This document shows positions 1 through 6,228 of a stretch of DNA of 6,438 nucleotides, piece after piece. The position numbers and the translations under genes are program-made. Under the pieces are notes generated by a model. The model was not told the DNA's origin and did not search any database. It saw nothing but the letters and a program-made list of their open reading frames with translations. Each line of letters begins with the position of its first letter. Within the stretch, counting starts at the first letter, position 1. The DNA comes from Candidatus Gallimonas intestinigallinarum (GTDB taxonomy: Bacteria > Bacillota_A > Clostridia > Christensenellales > Borkfalkiaceae): contig DXBS01000055.1 in assembly GCA_019116405.1 (NCBI GenBank), positions 1-6,438 of the forward strand, given 5' to 3'.

Positions 1-53
1 CGGGCACGCCGCTCTGCGGCTGACAGCACGTCTCGTGCGGGTAGCCCCCGCCA

Positions 54-142
54 TCGGTCAAGAAATTGCCTTGCATATGGCAATTTCTTAAGTTCGGGCA
101 TGCGCCGAAGCCGCACCGCGGCTGTCGGCATAACGCACGTCC
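54..142 (+). repeat. Structured repeat module 1 (89 nt)
   Basis: The module starts with TCGGTCA (54-60). A perfect 10-bp hairpin follows, AGAAATTGCC (61-70) with GGCAATTTCT (79-88), then the linker TAAGTTC (89-95). A two-storey hairpin comes next: an outer helix 96-104/134-142 with one mismatch and one G-T pair, and an inner helix CCGA (105-108) plus AGCCGC (109-114) pairing with GCGGCT (118-123) and TCGG (125-128) around an ACC loop. G124 is bulged, and CATAA (129-133) forms a one-sided internal loop. Module 2 has the same layout at a constant offset of 278 bases. The architecture is read directly from the sequence; its function is unknown. Confidence 0.75.
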
Positions 143-331
143 TTACCCCTCTCTTGACGCGAACCCCTAGGGGCTTACCATTATAGTTCGCGTAAATTCA
201 CACCCACCCCCATGCTGCGTCAGCAGCATATAGGGGCATACTGCGGAGGGAAACCCTCCTTGTATCTGTGATTGTGATTCCCCTCATCACCGCCTGCGGC
301 GGAGCTGTCTCGCACAAGTAGACCTTGTGCT

Positions 332-420
332 TCGGTCAGCGATTTTCGTTGCAAATACAAAATCGCTAAGCTCATGTGTGCGCAGAAGCCGCACCGCGGC
401 TGTCTGCATAACGCACACAT
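332..420 (+). repeat. Structured repeat module 2 (89 nt), covarying with module 1
   Basis: This module has the same length and order of elements as module 1. TCGGTCA (332-338) leads into a 9-bp hairpin, AGCGATTTT (338-346) with AAAATCGCT (359-367), then TAAGCTC (367-373). The outer helix ATGTGTGCG (374-382) pairs perfectly with CGCACACAT (412-420). The inner helix is CAGA plus AGCCGC (383-392) pairing with GCGGCT (396-401) and TCTG (403-406), with the same ACC loop, bulged G402 and CATAA (407-411). Twenty bases are identical to module 1 (385-404 versus 107-126), while both the A/T helix and the outer helix differ with pairing retained. A 7-bp hairpin (312-318/324-330) sits just upstream. Confidence 0.75.
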
Positions 421-502
421 TCGCCCCGGGGGAGAAGCCAGACCCTTCCGCCCCTTCGGGACACCGTCTTGGCGGCGCCAAGGGAAAGCACCGCCTGCGG
501 GC

Positions 503-583
503 AATAAATCGCCGCTGAAAAAGGCGATTTCTAAGTTCGGCGTGCGCGCACAGCACACCGTTCTGGTGCGCATGATGCACGCC
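503..583 (+). repeat. Structured repeat module 3, divergent copy
   Basis: This is a more diverged copy of the same layout. An 8-bp hairpin AAATCGCC (506-513) with GGCGATTT (523-530) is followed by CTAAGTTC (531-538), then an outer helix GGCGTGC (539-545) with GCACGCC (577-583). The inner helix is different in sequence and can fold as GCGCAC (546-551) with GTGCGC (566-571). GCATGATGCAC (570-580) replaces GCATAACGCAC of modules 1 and 2. The leading TCGGTCA is not recognisable. The 12-base string CACCGCCTGCGG upstream (489-500) also occurs before module 2 (288-299), which supports a common origin of the units. Confidence 0.6.
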
Positions 584-585
584 TC

Positions 586-745
586 ACCCTAAAACTTCGT
601 TTCAGGGTAGGCTTTCACTTTTGCTATCAATTACGGGAAAAGGCTTCACTTGTTATGCCTTTTCCGCCCCAAGTTGCGCGGGAGCGCTTTGGGGAAAGAG
701 TGAATGCGCAGGGGCTAAAATGTAAGCCCTTAAAAGCCCTGCGCA
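586..745 (+). other. Run of four consecutive stem-loops forming the 3' domain of the candidate RNA
   Basis: Four hairpins lie end to end. ACCCT (586-590) pairs with AGGGT (604-608), with AAAC/GTTT inside around a TTC loop. GGAAAAGGC (636-644) pairs perfectly with GCCTTTTCC (657-665). CCCCAA (667-672) pairs with TTGGGG (689-694) and encloses GCGC-GGGA-GCGC (676-687), a GNRA-type tetraloop on the plus strand. TGCGCAGGGGCT (705-716) pairs with AGCCCTGCGCA (735-745), leaving one extra G. These are separate from the repeated modules and lead straight into the terminator-like structure. No open reading frame with a ribosome-binding site is seen. Confidence 0.6.
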
Positions 746-757
746 GAGAGAAAACGA

Positions 758-786
758 GCCGCAGTCTTGTCGCGGCGGCGTTTTTT
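758..786 (+). terminator. Intrinsic terminator-like hairpin, plus strand
   Basis: GCCGC (758-762) can pair with either of two overlapping GCGGC copies (772-776 or 775-779). With the second copy, only one G separates the stem from TTTTTT (781-786). The stem is short (5 bp) and the loop long (12 nt), so strength is uncertain. It lies at the 3' end of the structured region and would end rightward transcripts before smc. Confidence 0.5.
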
Positions 787-794
787 CTAAATCT

Positions 795-842
795 CACGGC
801 GAAGATTTTTGCCTTTGCAAAAAGATTCGCGTGAACTTTTTT
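795..842 (+). terminator. Long hairpin plus T-tract between the structured region and smc
   Basis: CACG-G-CGAA-GA-TTTTTGC (795-812) pairs with GCAAAAA-GA-TTCG-CGTG (817-833) around a CTTT loop. This gives 15 pairs interrupted by one bulged G and a symmetric GA/GA mismatch. TTTTTT (837-842) follows after AAC, so it reads as an intrinsic terminator on the plus strand. The smc TAA stop is read from the opposite strand of this T-tract end (841-843). Transcripts from smc would pass through the same hairpin, but they then meet an A-rich stretch rather than a T-tract, so termination in that direction is less well supported. Confidence 0.55.
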
Positions 843-1044
843 ATTGTATTGTATCTCCCCCCAGCCGGGCTTCGACTTCGGAGAGTTTGACCGAGACGAT
901 CTTGCTCACGCCCTTTTCCTCCATCGTCACGCCGAACAGAACGTCCGCCTGGTTCATCGTCGGCTTGCGGTGCGTGATGACAATAAATTGCGTGTCCTTG
1001 GAGAACTTTTTGAGATATTTGGCAAAGCGGTCGACGTTCGCCTA
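841..1044 (-). other. In-frame TAG (1044-1042) followed by an intact SMC C-terminal tail
   Basis: The codon order around the interruption is GCG CTG GAC TAG GCG AAC. A single G to T change from GAG would produce it. The following 66 codons encode [18 protein letters not shown], then [19 protein letters not shown] and a normal SMC ending, with no other stop and no frameshift. The tail therefore still looks like functional protein. There is no obvious recoding signal that I can point to. A base error, a recent nonsense mutation, or suppression by a tRNA reading UAG are all open. Confidence 0.9.
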
Positions 1045-4000
1045 GTCCAGCGCCGCTTCGATCTCATCGAGAATACAAAACGGCATGGGGCGGGACTTTA
1101 AGATCGCGAACAGGATGGCGATCGCCGTGAACGCGCGCTCGCCACCCGACAGAAGCGAGATCTTCGTCAGCTTCTTCCCGGGCGGGCAGGCGACGATCTC
1201 AATGCCCGCATTGAGCGGGTCGTCGCAGTCGGTGTAGTCGAGCTGCATTTCCGCCTTGCCGCCGCCGAATAGTTCGCGGAAGATCTGCGTGAAGTTGGCG
1301 TTGATCTCGTTGAAGCCCGCGTCAAACTTGCGCTGCATCTCCCCTTTGAGTTCCTCCAGCACGCCCGTCAAATCGGAAATGCCCTTATCCAGATCCTCTT
1401 TCTGCGTCTGCATCTCGCTGTAGCGGGCGAGCAGGTTGTCGTAGTCCTCCTCGGCATTCTGGTTGATCGCGCCCAGCGCACCGATGCGGTGTTTTAAGCT
1501 GTTGATGCGCGCGGACGCCTGCGTGATATCGTAGTGCTCGTCGCGAAGTGCAAGCGCGCTCTCGTAGGTGAGCCCGTACGCCTCGTCGATGCGCTGCTTC
1601 ATGTTCTCCAGAGACGCCTCCGCCTTGGAGATCTCCAGCTCGCATTCGTGCTTTTGCTCGGACAGCGTCATCTGCCGCGCAAGCAGGGAGCGCTTCTCCT
1701 CGGAAAGGCGCGTCTGCGCGTCGCTGACCGTCTTTTTCTCCTGCTCGATCCCCGCAAGCCGCTCGCGCAACGACGAGACGGCACGCTGTTCCTCCTCGGT
1801 GAGCGCCGCCTTCTCCTCCTCGCGCTTGAGCTGTTCGATGCGCTGTTCCGTCTCGGTGACGGCGGCGCGCGTCTCGTCCACCTTGCGCATGAGCGCCGCT
1901 TTTTCCTCGCGCATGCGCTGCACATTCGCCTCATCCGCCGCCTGCGCGGAGGCAATGGACGCGCTTTCAACGCGCAGAGCGTTGAGCTTTTGCAGAAGTT
2001 CATCGCGCTCGGCTTTGAGCTTGTCCCCCTCCGCCTGCCGCGACGCAGCCTCTGCCGCCGCCTCCGAGCGGATCTTGTTGAGCAGTTCTTCGCTCTCCTC
2101 GGAGGAGAGCACCTCGCTCTTTAAGTTATCCGCCGTACGGCCGAGCGTCTCGAGCAGCGCTTCGTAGTCCGCGACGTCATGCTGCGCGTCGGCAAGCAGA
2201 CCTTCGAGCGTCGCCGCGCGCTGAGAGAGCGCCGCATAGGACGCAGCCTCCTCCTGCACCTTGAGGCGGAACTGCTCGCACGCCGCCTGCTTTTCGGAGA
2301 GTGCCTGTTCACAGGCTTCCAGTTCCTGCTTGAGGCGCGCCATCTGCTTCTTTCTGGCGGCGATTCCCTCCTCGCACTCCTTGATGCGGCGCTCGCCCGC
2401 GAGCAGGTTTCCGCTCTCGCGGCGGCGGGAGCCGCCCGTCATCGCGCCCGACGAGGCGATCGTGTCGCCGTCCAGCGTGACGATCTTGAAGGCGCGCGGG
2501 AACTTGCGAGAGATGTGCGTCGCGTTGGCAATGGTATCGCAGATGAGCGTGTTGTCGAGCAGATACCCGACAATATTCTCATAGTAGGGATCGTATGTAA
2601 CCAGTTCGCTCGCGAGCCCGACGGCGCCCTCCTCACGCAGAGCGGCGCGGATGTCCCTGCCGTTGCCGCGCGGGCGCATGGTATCCACGGGCAAAAAGGT
2701 GACGATGCCGCCGCCCGTGCGCTTTAAGTATTCGATGAGATAGCGCGCGTCCTCCTGCGTCGCCGTGACGAGGTTCTGCATCGCGCCGCCGATCGCCGTC
2801 TCGATGGCGACCTCGTATGTCTTCTCCGTGCGGACGATATCCGCGATCGCGCCCTTTAGCCTCTTGCCGATCTCGGGCTGCGACTTGGCGGTGAGCTGCA
2901 GTTTGCGCACCGAATCGCGGTAGCCGTCAAAGCGGTTCTTGAGATTGACATACATCTCCAGATTGTTGGTGAGATTGAGGATGGAGGTGTTGCAGTCGGC
3001 GATCTGCGCCGTGAGGTCGCGCCGCTGCGCCTCTGCCTCGGCAAGCTCTGCCTGCAGCGCCGCCTCTTTTTGCGGCTTTTCGTCGAGGAACTGCTCGCAG
3101 GCGGTCTTCTCCGACGCGCACTCCGCCGCCTGGCGGACGTACTCGCTGCGGCGCGCATTCGCCTTTTCGAGCGCCGCCCTGACCTCTGCAATGCGCTCGT
3201 CCACCGCGTCGCGGCGGGCGGAAAGACTCCCGACGTTCGCACGGACGTCGGCGAGGTTTTCCACCGAAGAGAGCTCGCTCGCGCGCTTTTCGTCCGAGAT
3301 GCGCTCGAACGCGGCGACCTTTTCGGAGACCTCGGCAAGCTTTGCCTCCAGCCCCGTGCATTCCTTGGCGATCGCCTTGGCGCGCTTTTCGTTTTCTGCC
3401 GATTTTGCGGCGCCGCTTCTCTCCAGCTGCTCGATCTCGCGCGTGCGGCGCATGGAGTACTCGATGTCGTCCGTCGCCGTCTGAAGCTGACGGCGGTAAG
3501 ACCGGATGCGCTCGCCCAAGACCTTCGCCTCGCCCGTCTTGTGCTCGATGCCCACTTCAAAGGCGCGCAGTTTTTCGTTGACGGCGCGAAGGTCCGCGTC
3601 CGCCTGCGCAATCTGCTCTCGGGCAGACTGCTCCTCCTTGTCCAGCTCCGTCAGGCGGGTCTCCACCTGCCCGAGCTCTCTGCCGGCGCGCTCGATCTTC
3701 TCGCGCTGCCTGCCCGTCTCATAGGCAAAGTTATCAAAGCGGACGAGGTAGGAATTGACCTCCTCGTGCTTTAACTCCTCGGTATAGGCGCGGTACTTTT
3801 TCGCCGTCTCCGCCTGTTTTTCGAGGGGGCGCAGCTGATTTTCCGCCTCGTCCATGCGCTGGACGAACACGGTCAGGTTGTCCCTGGCGCTCTCCAGCTT
3901 GCGCTCGATCTCCGCCTTTTGCGACTTGAACTTCATGACGCCCGTCGCTTCCTCGAAGATGGCGCGGCGATCCTCGGGCTTGGCATTCATGATCTGCTCG

Positions 4001-4437
4001 ACCTTGCCCTGCCCGATGATGGAGTACCCCTCCTTGCCGATGCCCACGCCGTGCAGAAGCGCGACGATATCCTTGAGGCGGCAGGGCTGCTTGTTGAGCA
4101 GATATTCGCTGTCGCCCGAGCGATACAGCCGGCGCGTCATGGCGACCTCGTCGTACTCGATGTCGAACATGCGGTTTGTATTGTCAAAGACGAGCGTGAC
4201 TTCACAATAGGAGAGCTGGCGGCGCGTCTGCGTGCCGCCGAAGATGACGTCCTGCATGGAGGAGCCGCGCAGCGTCTTTGCCGACTGCTCGCCCAGCACC
4301 CAGCGCACGGCGTCCGCGACGTTGCTCTTGCCGCAGCCGTTTGGTCCGACGATACAGGTGACGCCGTCCTCAAATTTGATGGAGGTCTTGTCCGCAAAAG
4401 ACTTGAACCCCAGAAGTTGGATTTCCTTAAAATTCAT
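841..4437 (-). CDS. smc: Chromosome segregation ATPase SMC, reading frame interrupted by an in-frame TAG at codon 1132
   Basis: SMC dimers with ScpA/ScpB compact and organise the bacterial chromosome. From ATG 4437 the start [17 protein letters not shown] matches the family. Walker [10 protein letters not shown] is at residues 31-39. A first coiled coil spans roughly 170-505, the hinge about 510-665 (ending near MTGGS), and a returning coiled coil about 680-1020. The signature LSGGE is at 1096-1100 and Walker B ILDE ends at 1125. Codon 1132, directly after the D-loop ALD (1129-1131), is TAG where homologues have Glu. Beyond it 66 codons continue in frame with ITHRK (H-loop His 1156) and stop at TAA 843-841, for a total of 1198 codons, close to the usual size. 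If TAG terminates, the 1131-residue product lacks the H-loop and the last strands of the head. The start overlaps the rnc stop as ATGA; a GGAG only 2 bases upstream suggests coupled translation. An in-frame ATG at 4464 is possible but does not fit the family N-terminus. Confidence 0.95.
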
Positions 4438-5057
4438 TGCTCCGATAGTTTCCCGAATAAGCATCTTGCCGCCGCCCGTTCGGCGAGTTTTTTGGTGGGC
4501 GCGCACGCTGTGGCGCTCTCGCCCAGAGCGCTGACCGTACAGACGACGCCCCCATCCGCATCCCGCGAGGAATACACGGGCAGCGCCTTGCTGCGCGCCT
4601 GGACATATTCCTGCAGGAGCGCGCGGAAGTTGCCCGCCTCCTGCGGCAGCAGGGTGCGGGAGAGAAATGCCTCCGCAGCCGCATAGCCGCCGTCCAGATA
4701 GATGCCGCCGACGACTGCCTCATAGAGGTTTGCCGCCGTCTTGCCGTGCACGAGCACGTCGCCCGTGTAGCGCAGATAGTCGATGAGCCCCAGCGCCTCG
4801 CACGCCGCTTCCAGCGCCCCGCGCGAGACGTAATTTTGCCGCTTTGCCGTGAGCGCCCCTTCTCTGCCCCCGTCGGTTCGGTACAAAAGGTCGGTGACGT
4901 ACAGCTGTACGACCGCGTCCCCTAAAAATTCCAGGCGCTCGTTGCTCTCCTCGCCGCCTGCGTTTGCGGCGGAGGAATGACAGAAGCACCGCGCAAGCAG
5001 CGCCTTGTCCGAAAAGGTATAGCCGATCGCCGCCTCTGCGGCGGACAAATCAGGCAT
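4434..5057 (-). CDS. rnc: Ribonuclease III
   Basis: RNase III is a cytoplasmic, Mg-dependent endonuclease that cuts double-stranded RNA, including rRNA precursors. The 207-residue protein has the signature NERLEFLGD at 39-47. By alignment from memory with the E. coli enzyme, E40, E43, D47 and E66 (in EGALT) occupy metal-site positions, and E113 is the last catalytic Glu. The Asp usually three residues before it is Asn110 here (ANLYEAVVGGIYLDGG). A C-terminal dsRNA-binding domain begins at about 143 (LLQEYVQ at 147-153) and ends with TKKLAERAAA (188-197). It is compact: the central loop that usually carries the conserved HxxxF-type stretch is shortened. The start ATG lies inside the end of plsX (8-base overlap) with only a weak purine-rich stretch upstream, implying coupled translation; the TGA stop overlaps the smc ATG. 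In many Firmicutes rnc directly precedes smc, as here. Confidence 0.95.
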   Translation of the reverse strand: MPDLSAAEAAIGYTFSDKALLARCFCHSSAANAGGEESNERLEFLGDAVVQLYVTDLLYRTDGGREGALTAKRQNYVSRGALEAACEALGLIDYLRYTGDVLVHGKTAANLYEAVVGGIYLDGGYAAAEAFLSRTLLPQEAGNFRALLQEYVQARSKALPVYSSRDADGGVVCTVSALGESATACAPTKKLAERAAARCLFGKLSEQ

Positions 5058-6075
5058 TTTCGCTCTGTGCGGAGGTCTCGGCGAGCAGGTCCTCCATCAT
5101 GCCGATCAGCCCGCCCTTACAGGCGTCGATCGCCTGATAAATAGAGGGCTTGATGCTCTTTGCCTTGGAGGAGCCGTGCGACTTGACGACCACCTTCTTG
5201 AGTCCCAAAAACACCGAGCCGCCGAAGCGGGAATAGTCCAGCGCATTGGAAAGCCCCGAAATGGGCTTTTTGGCGACGAGGTAGCTGAGCTTTCTGCCGA
5301 AGGAAGCCGTAAACTCCTTTTTGAGCATCTCGGCAACCGTCTTGCCGCAGCCCTCGATCGCCTTCAAGGCAATGTTTCCCGAGAAGCCGTCCGCCACGGC
5401 GACGTCGACGTCCCCGTACATGATGTCCCGTCCTTCGATATTGCCGACAAAGTTGATACCCTGCATATTTTTGAGCAGCTGGTGCGCCTCCTGGTGCAGC
5501 GGATCGCCCTTGTGCTCCTCCGTGCCGTTTGTGAGCAGCCCGACGCGGGGATTTTCCACGCCGTACGCGGCGCGCGCATAGGCGGACGCCATCAGCCCGA
5601 ACTGCGCGAGGTACTGGGGCTTGCACTCCGCATTCGCGCCGCAGTCACAAAGCAGCGTCATTTTGCCGCGCACGTTGGGGATGCCGGGGCAGAGCGCGGG
5701 GCGCATGACGCCCTTGATGCGCCCGATGAACATGATGCCGCCCGTGAGGACCGCGCCCGTAGAGCCCGCGGAGACAAACCCGCCCGCGGAGATATCGTTC
5801 TTCAGAATGTTCAGCCCGACGACGAGGGAACTGTCCCGCTTGGAGCGGACGGCATGCGTGGGCACGTCGTCGTTGGTGATGACCTGTGTGCAGCCGACGA
5901 TCTCGACGCGGGAGGCGTCGTACATGTATTTGTCCAGTTCATGCTTGATGAGGGCTTCGTCGCCCGTTAAAATGACCTTGAAATCGGAGCGGTCGGCAAG
6001 CGACTCCACCGCGCCCTTGACGATCTCGACGGGTGCGTGATCCCCGCCCATGGCGTCCACAATGATCTTGAGCAT
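5050..6075 (-). CDS. plsX: Phosphate acyltransferase PlsX
   Basis: PlsX converts acyl-ACP and phosphate into acyl-phosphate, the donor used by PlsY to start membrane phospholipid synthesis. It acts as a peripheral membrane protein. The 341-residue product has DAMGGDHAP at 7-15, SAGSTGA at 102-108 (often SAGNTGA), DCGANAE at 144-150, KGDPLHQEAHQLLK at 189-202 and NIEGRDI at 212-218. It also has ADGFSGNIALK at 228-238 and a C-terminal SHGSSKAKSIK stretch. All are family motifs in the expected order and the length is typical. The start at 6075 is chosen because MLKIIVDAMGGDHAP is the conserved N-terminus and a perfect AGGAGA lies 7 bases upstream. The same frame stays open to about 6432, but that extension looks non-coding. 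plsX is the first visible gene of the operon; acpP, frequently next in Firmicutes, is missing here. Confidence 0.96.
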   Translation of the reverse strand: MLKIIVDAMGGDHAPVEIVKGAVESLADRSDFKVILTGDEALIKHELDKYMYDASRVEIVGCTQVITNDDVPTHAVRSKRDSSLVVGLNILKNDISAGGFVSAGSTGAVLTGGIMFIGRIKGVMRPALCPGIPNVRGKMTLLCDCGANAECKPQYLAQFGLMASAYARAAYGVENPRVGLLTNGTEEHKGDPLHQEAHQLLKNMQGINFVGNIEGRDIMYGDVDVAVADGFSGNIALKAIEGCGKTVAEMLKKEFTASFGRKLSYLVAKKPISGLSNALDYSRFGGSVFLGLKKVVVKSHGSSKAKSIKPSIYQAIDACKGGLIGMMEDLLAETSAQSENA

Positions 6076-6082
6076 TGTTAAT

Positions 6083-6088
6083 TCTCCT
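6083..6088 (-). promoter_or_regulatory. Strong ribosome-binding site of plsX
   Basis: AGGAGA on the minus strand sits 7 bases before ATG 6075 and fixes the plsX start against the longer open frame. It is the only canonical Shine-Dalgarno in the operon; rnc and smc starts appear to depend on translational coupling. Confidence 0.85.
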
Positions 6089-6139
6089 AATTCAATATTC
6101 ACAGATTTCTTTTCGAACTGACGAAAAGACATCTCGTGA

Positions 6140-6180
6140 GGTTCAGAAAAACCCGCGGACGCGGCGTTTTGCGCCTGACC
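6140..6180 (-). promoter_or_regulatory. Imperfect 41-nt dyad in the plsX leader, possible attenuator
   Basis: Read on the minus strand, GGTCAG (6180-6175) faces CTGAACC (6146-6140) with one bulged A. Inside it AAAAC pairs with GTTTT, and CCGC pairs with GCGG around a GTCC loop, with one extra G. The inner CCGC/GCGG stem is followed by GTTTTT, so a weak terminator alternative is conceivable about 65 bases before the plsX ATG. The pairing is visible; a regulatory role is inference. Confidence 0.35.
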
Positions 6181-6193
6181 GCCTGTTTTTCTC

Positions 6194-6228
6194 GCGGCGC
6201 GCAGTCGCAACAAAATAGCGCGCGCCGC
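6194..6228. repeat. Perfect 9-bp GC-rich inverted repeat upstream of plsX
   Basis: GCGGCGCGC (6194-6202) and GCGCGCCGC (6220-6228) are exact reverse complements separated by 17 bases. There is no adjacent T-tract on the minus strand, so a terminator is unlikely. It could be a leader stem or a protein-binding dyad. Confidence 0.45.

Larger units (their letters stand above)
1..786 (+). ncRNA. Candidate large multi-hairpin structured non-coding RNA, 5' end outside window
   Basis: No believable protein is encoded in either strand here, but helices follow one another almost without gaps. Beyond the three repeated modules (listed separately), I see paired arms at 8-12/16-20, 26-30/34-38, 157-163/187-193 (enclosing the palindrome CCCCTAGGGG at 164-173), 207-210/233-236 with 213-217/221-225 inside, 245-250/254-259, 290-294/298-302, 312-318/324-330, 468-473/477-482, 586-608, 636-665, 667-694 and 705-745. 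The plus strand is favoured because the region ends in hairpins followed by six T on that strand, and because one helix has a GNRA-type GGGA loop. The G-T versus A-C mismatches inside helices are about evenly split, so they do not settle the strand. Size and style resemble large bacterial RNAs such as OLE, GOLLD or ROOL, but I recognise no specific consensus. A cluster of hairpin-forming DNA repeats is the main alternative. The structure is seen; transcription is inferred. Confidence 0.5.

Noticed and set aside
220..592. Small open frames on both strands in the left region
   Set aside because: They run across hairpins, are Cys/Arg-rich, and lack start signals or similarity to any protein I know; the structured-RNA reading explains the sequence better.
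1..600. CRISPR array or integron attC sites
   Set aside because: The repeats are irregularly spaced multi-helix units, not short uniform repeats with unique spacers; the attC core sites are absent and no cas or integrase gene is present.
1..786. Group II intron, tmRNA, RNase P RNA or a known riboswitch
   Set aside because: I saw no domain V-like hairpin with a reverse transcriptase, no tRNA-like ends and no aptamer core I recognise. A model search would be decisive.
1042..1044. Pyrrolysine or selenocysteine insertion at the smc stop
   Set aside because: Selenocysteine uses UGA, the family residue is Glu, and there is no pyl gene in the window; nothing specific supports pyrrolysine.
1534..2167. 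Long plus-strand open frames opposite smc (about 196-199 codons)
   Set aside because: They are antisense shadows of the GC-rich smc coiled-coil codons; Leu/Arg- or Ser/Arg-rich, with no domain and no ribosome-binding site.
5176..5970. 264-codon plus-strand open frame opposite plsX
   Set aside because: It is a shadow of plsX, which has all its family motifs and a clear Shine-Dalgarno on the minus strand.
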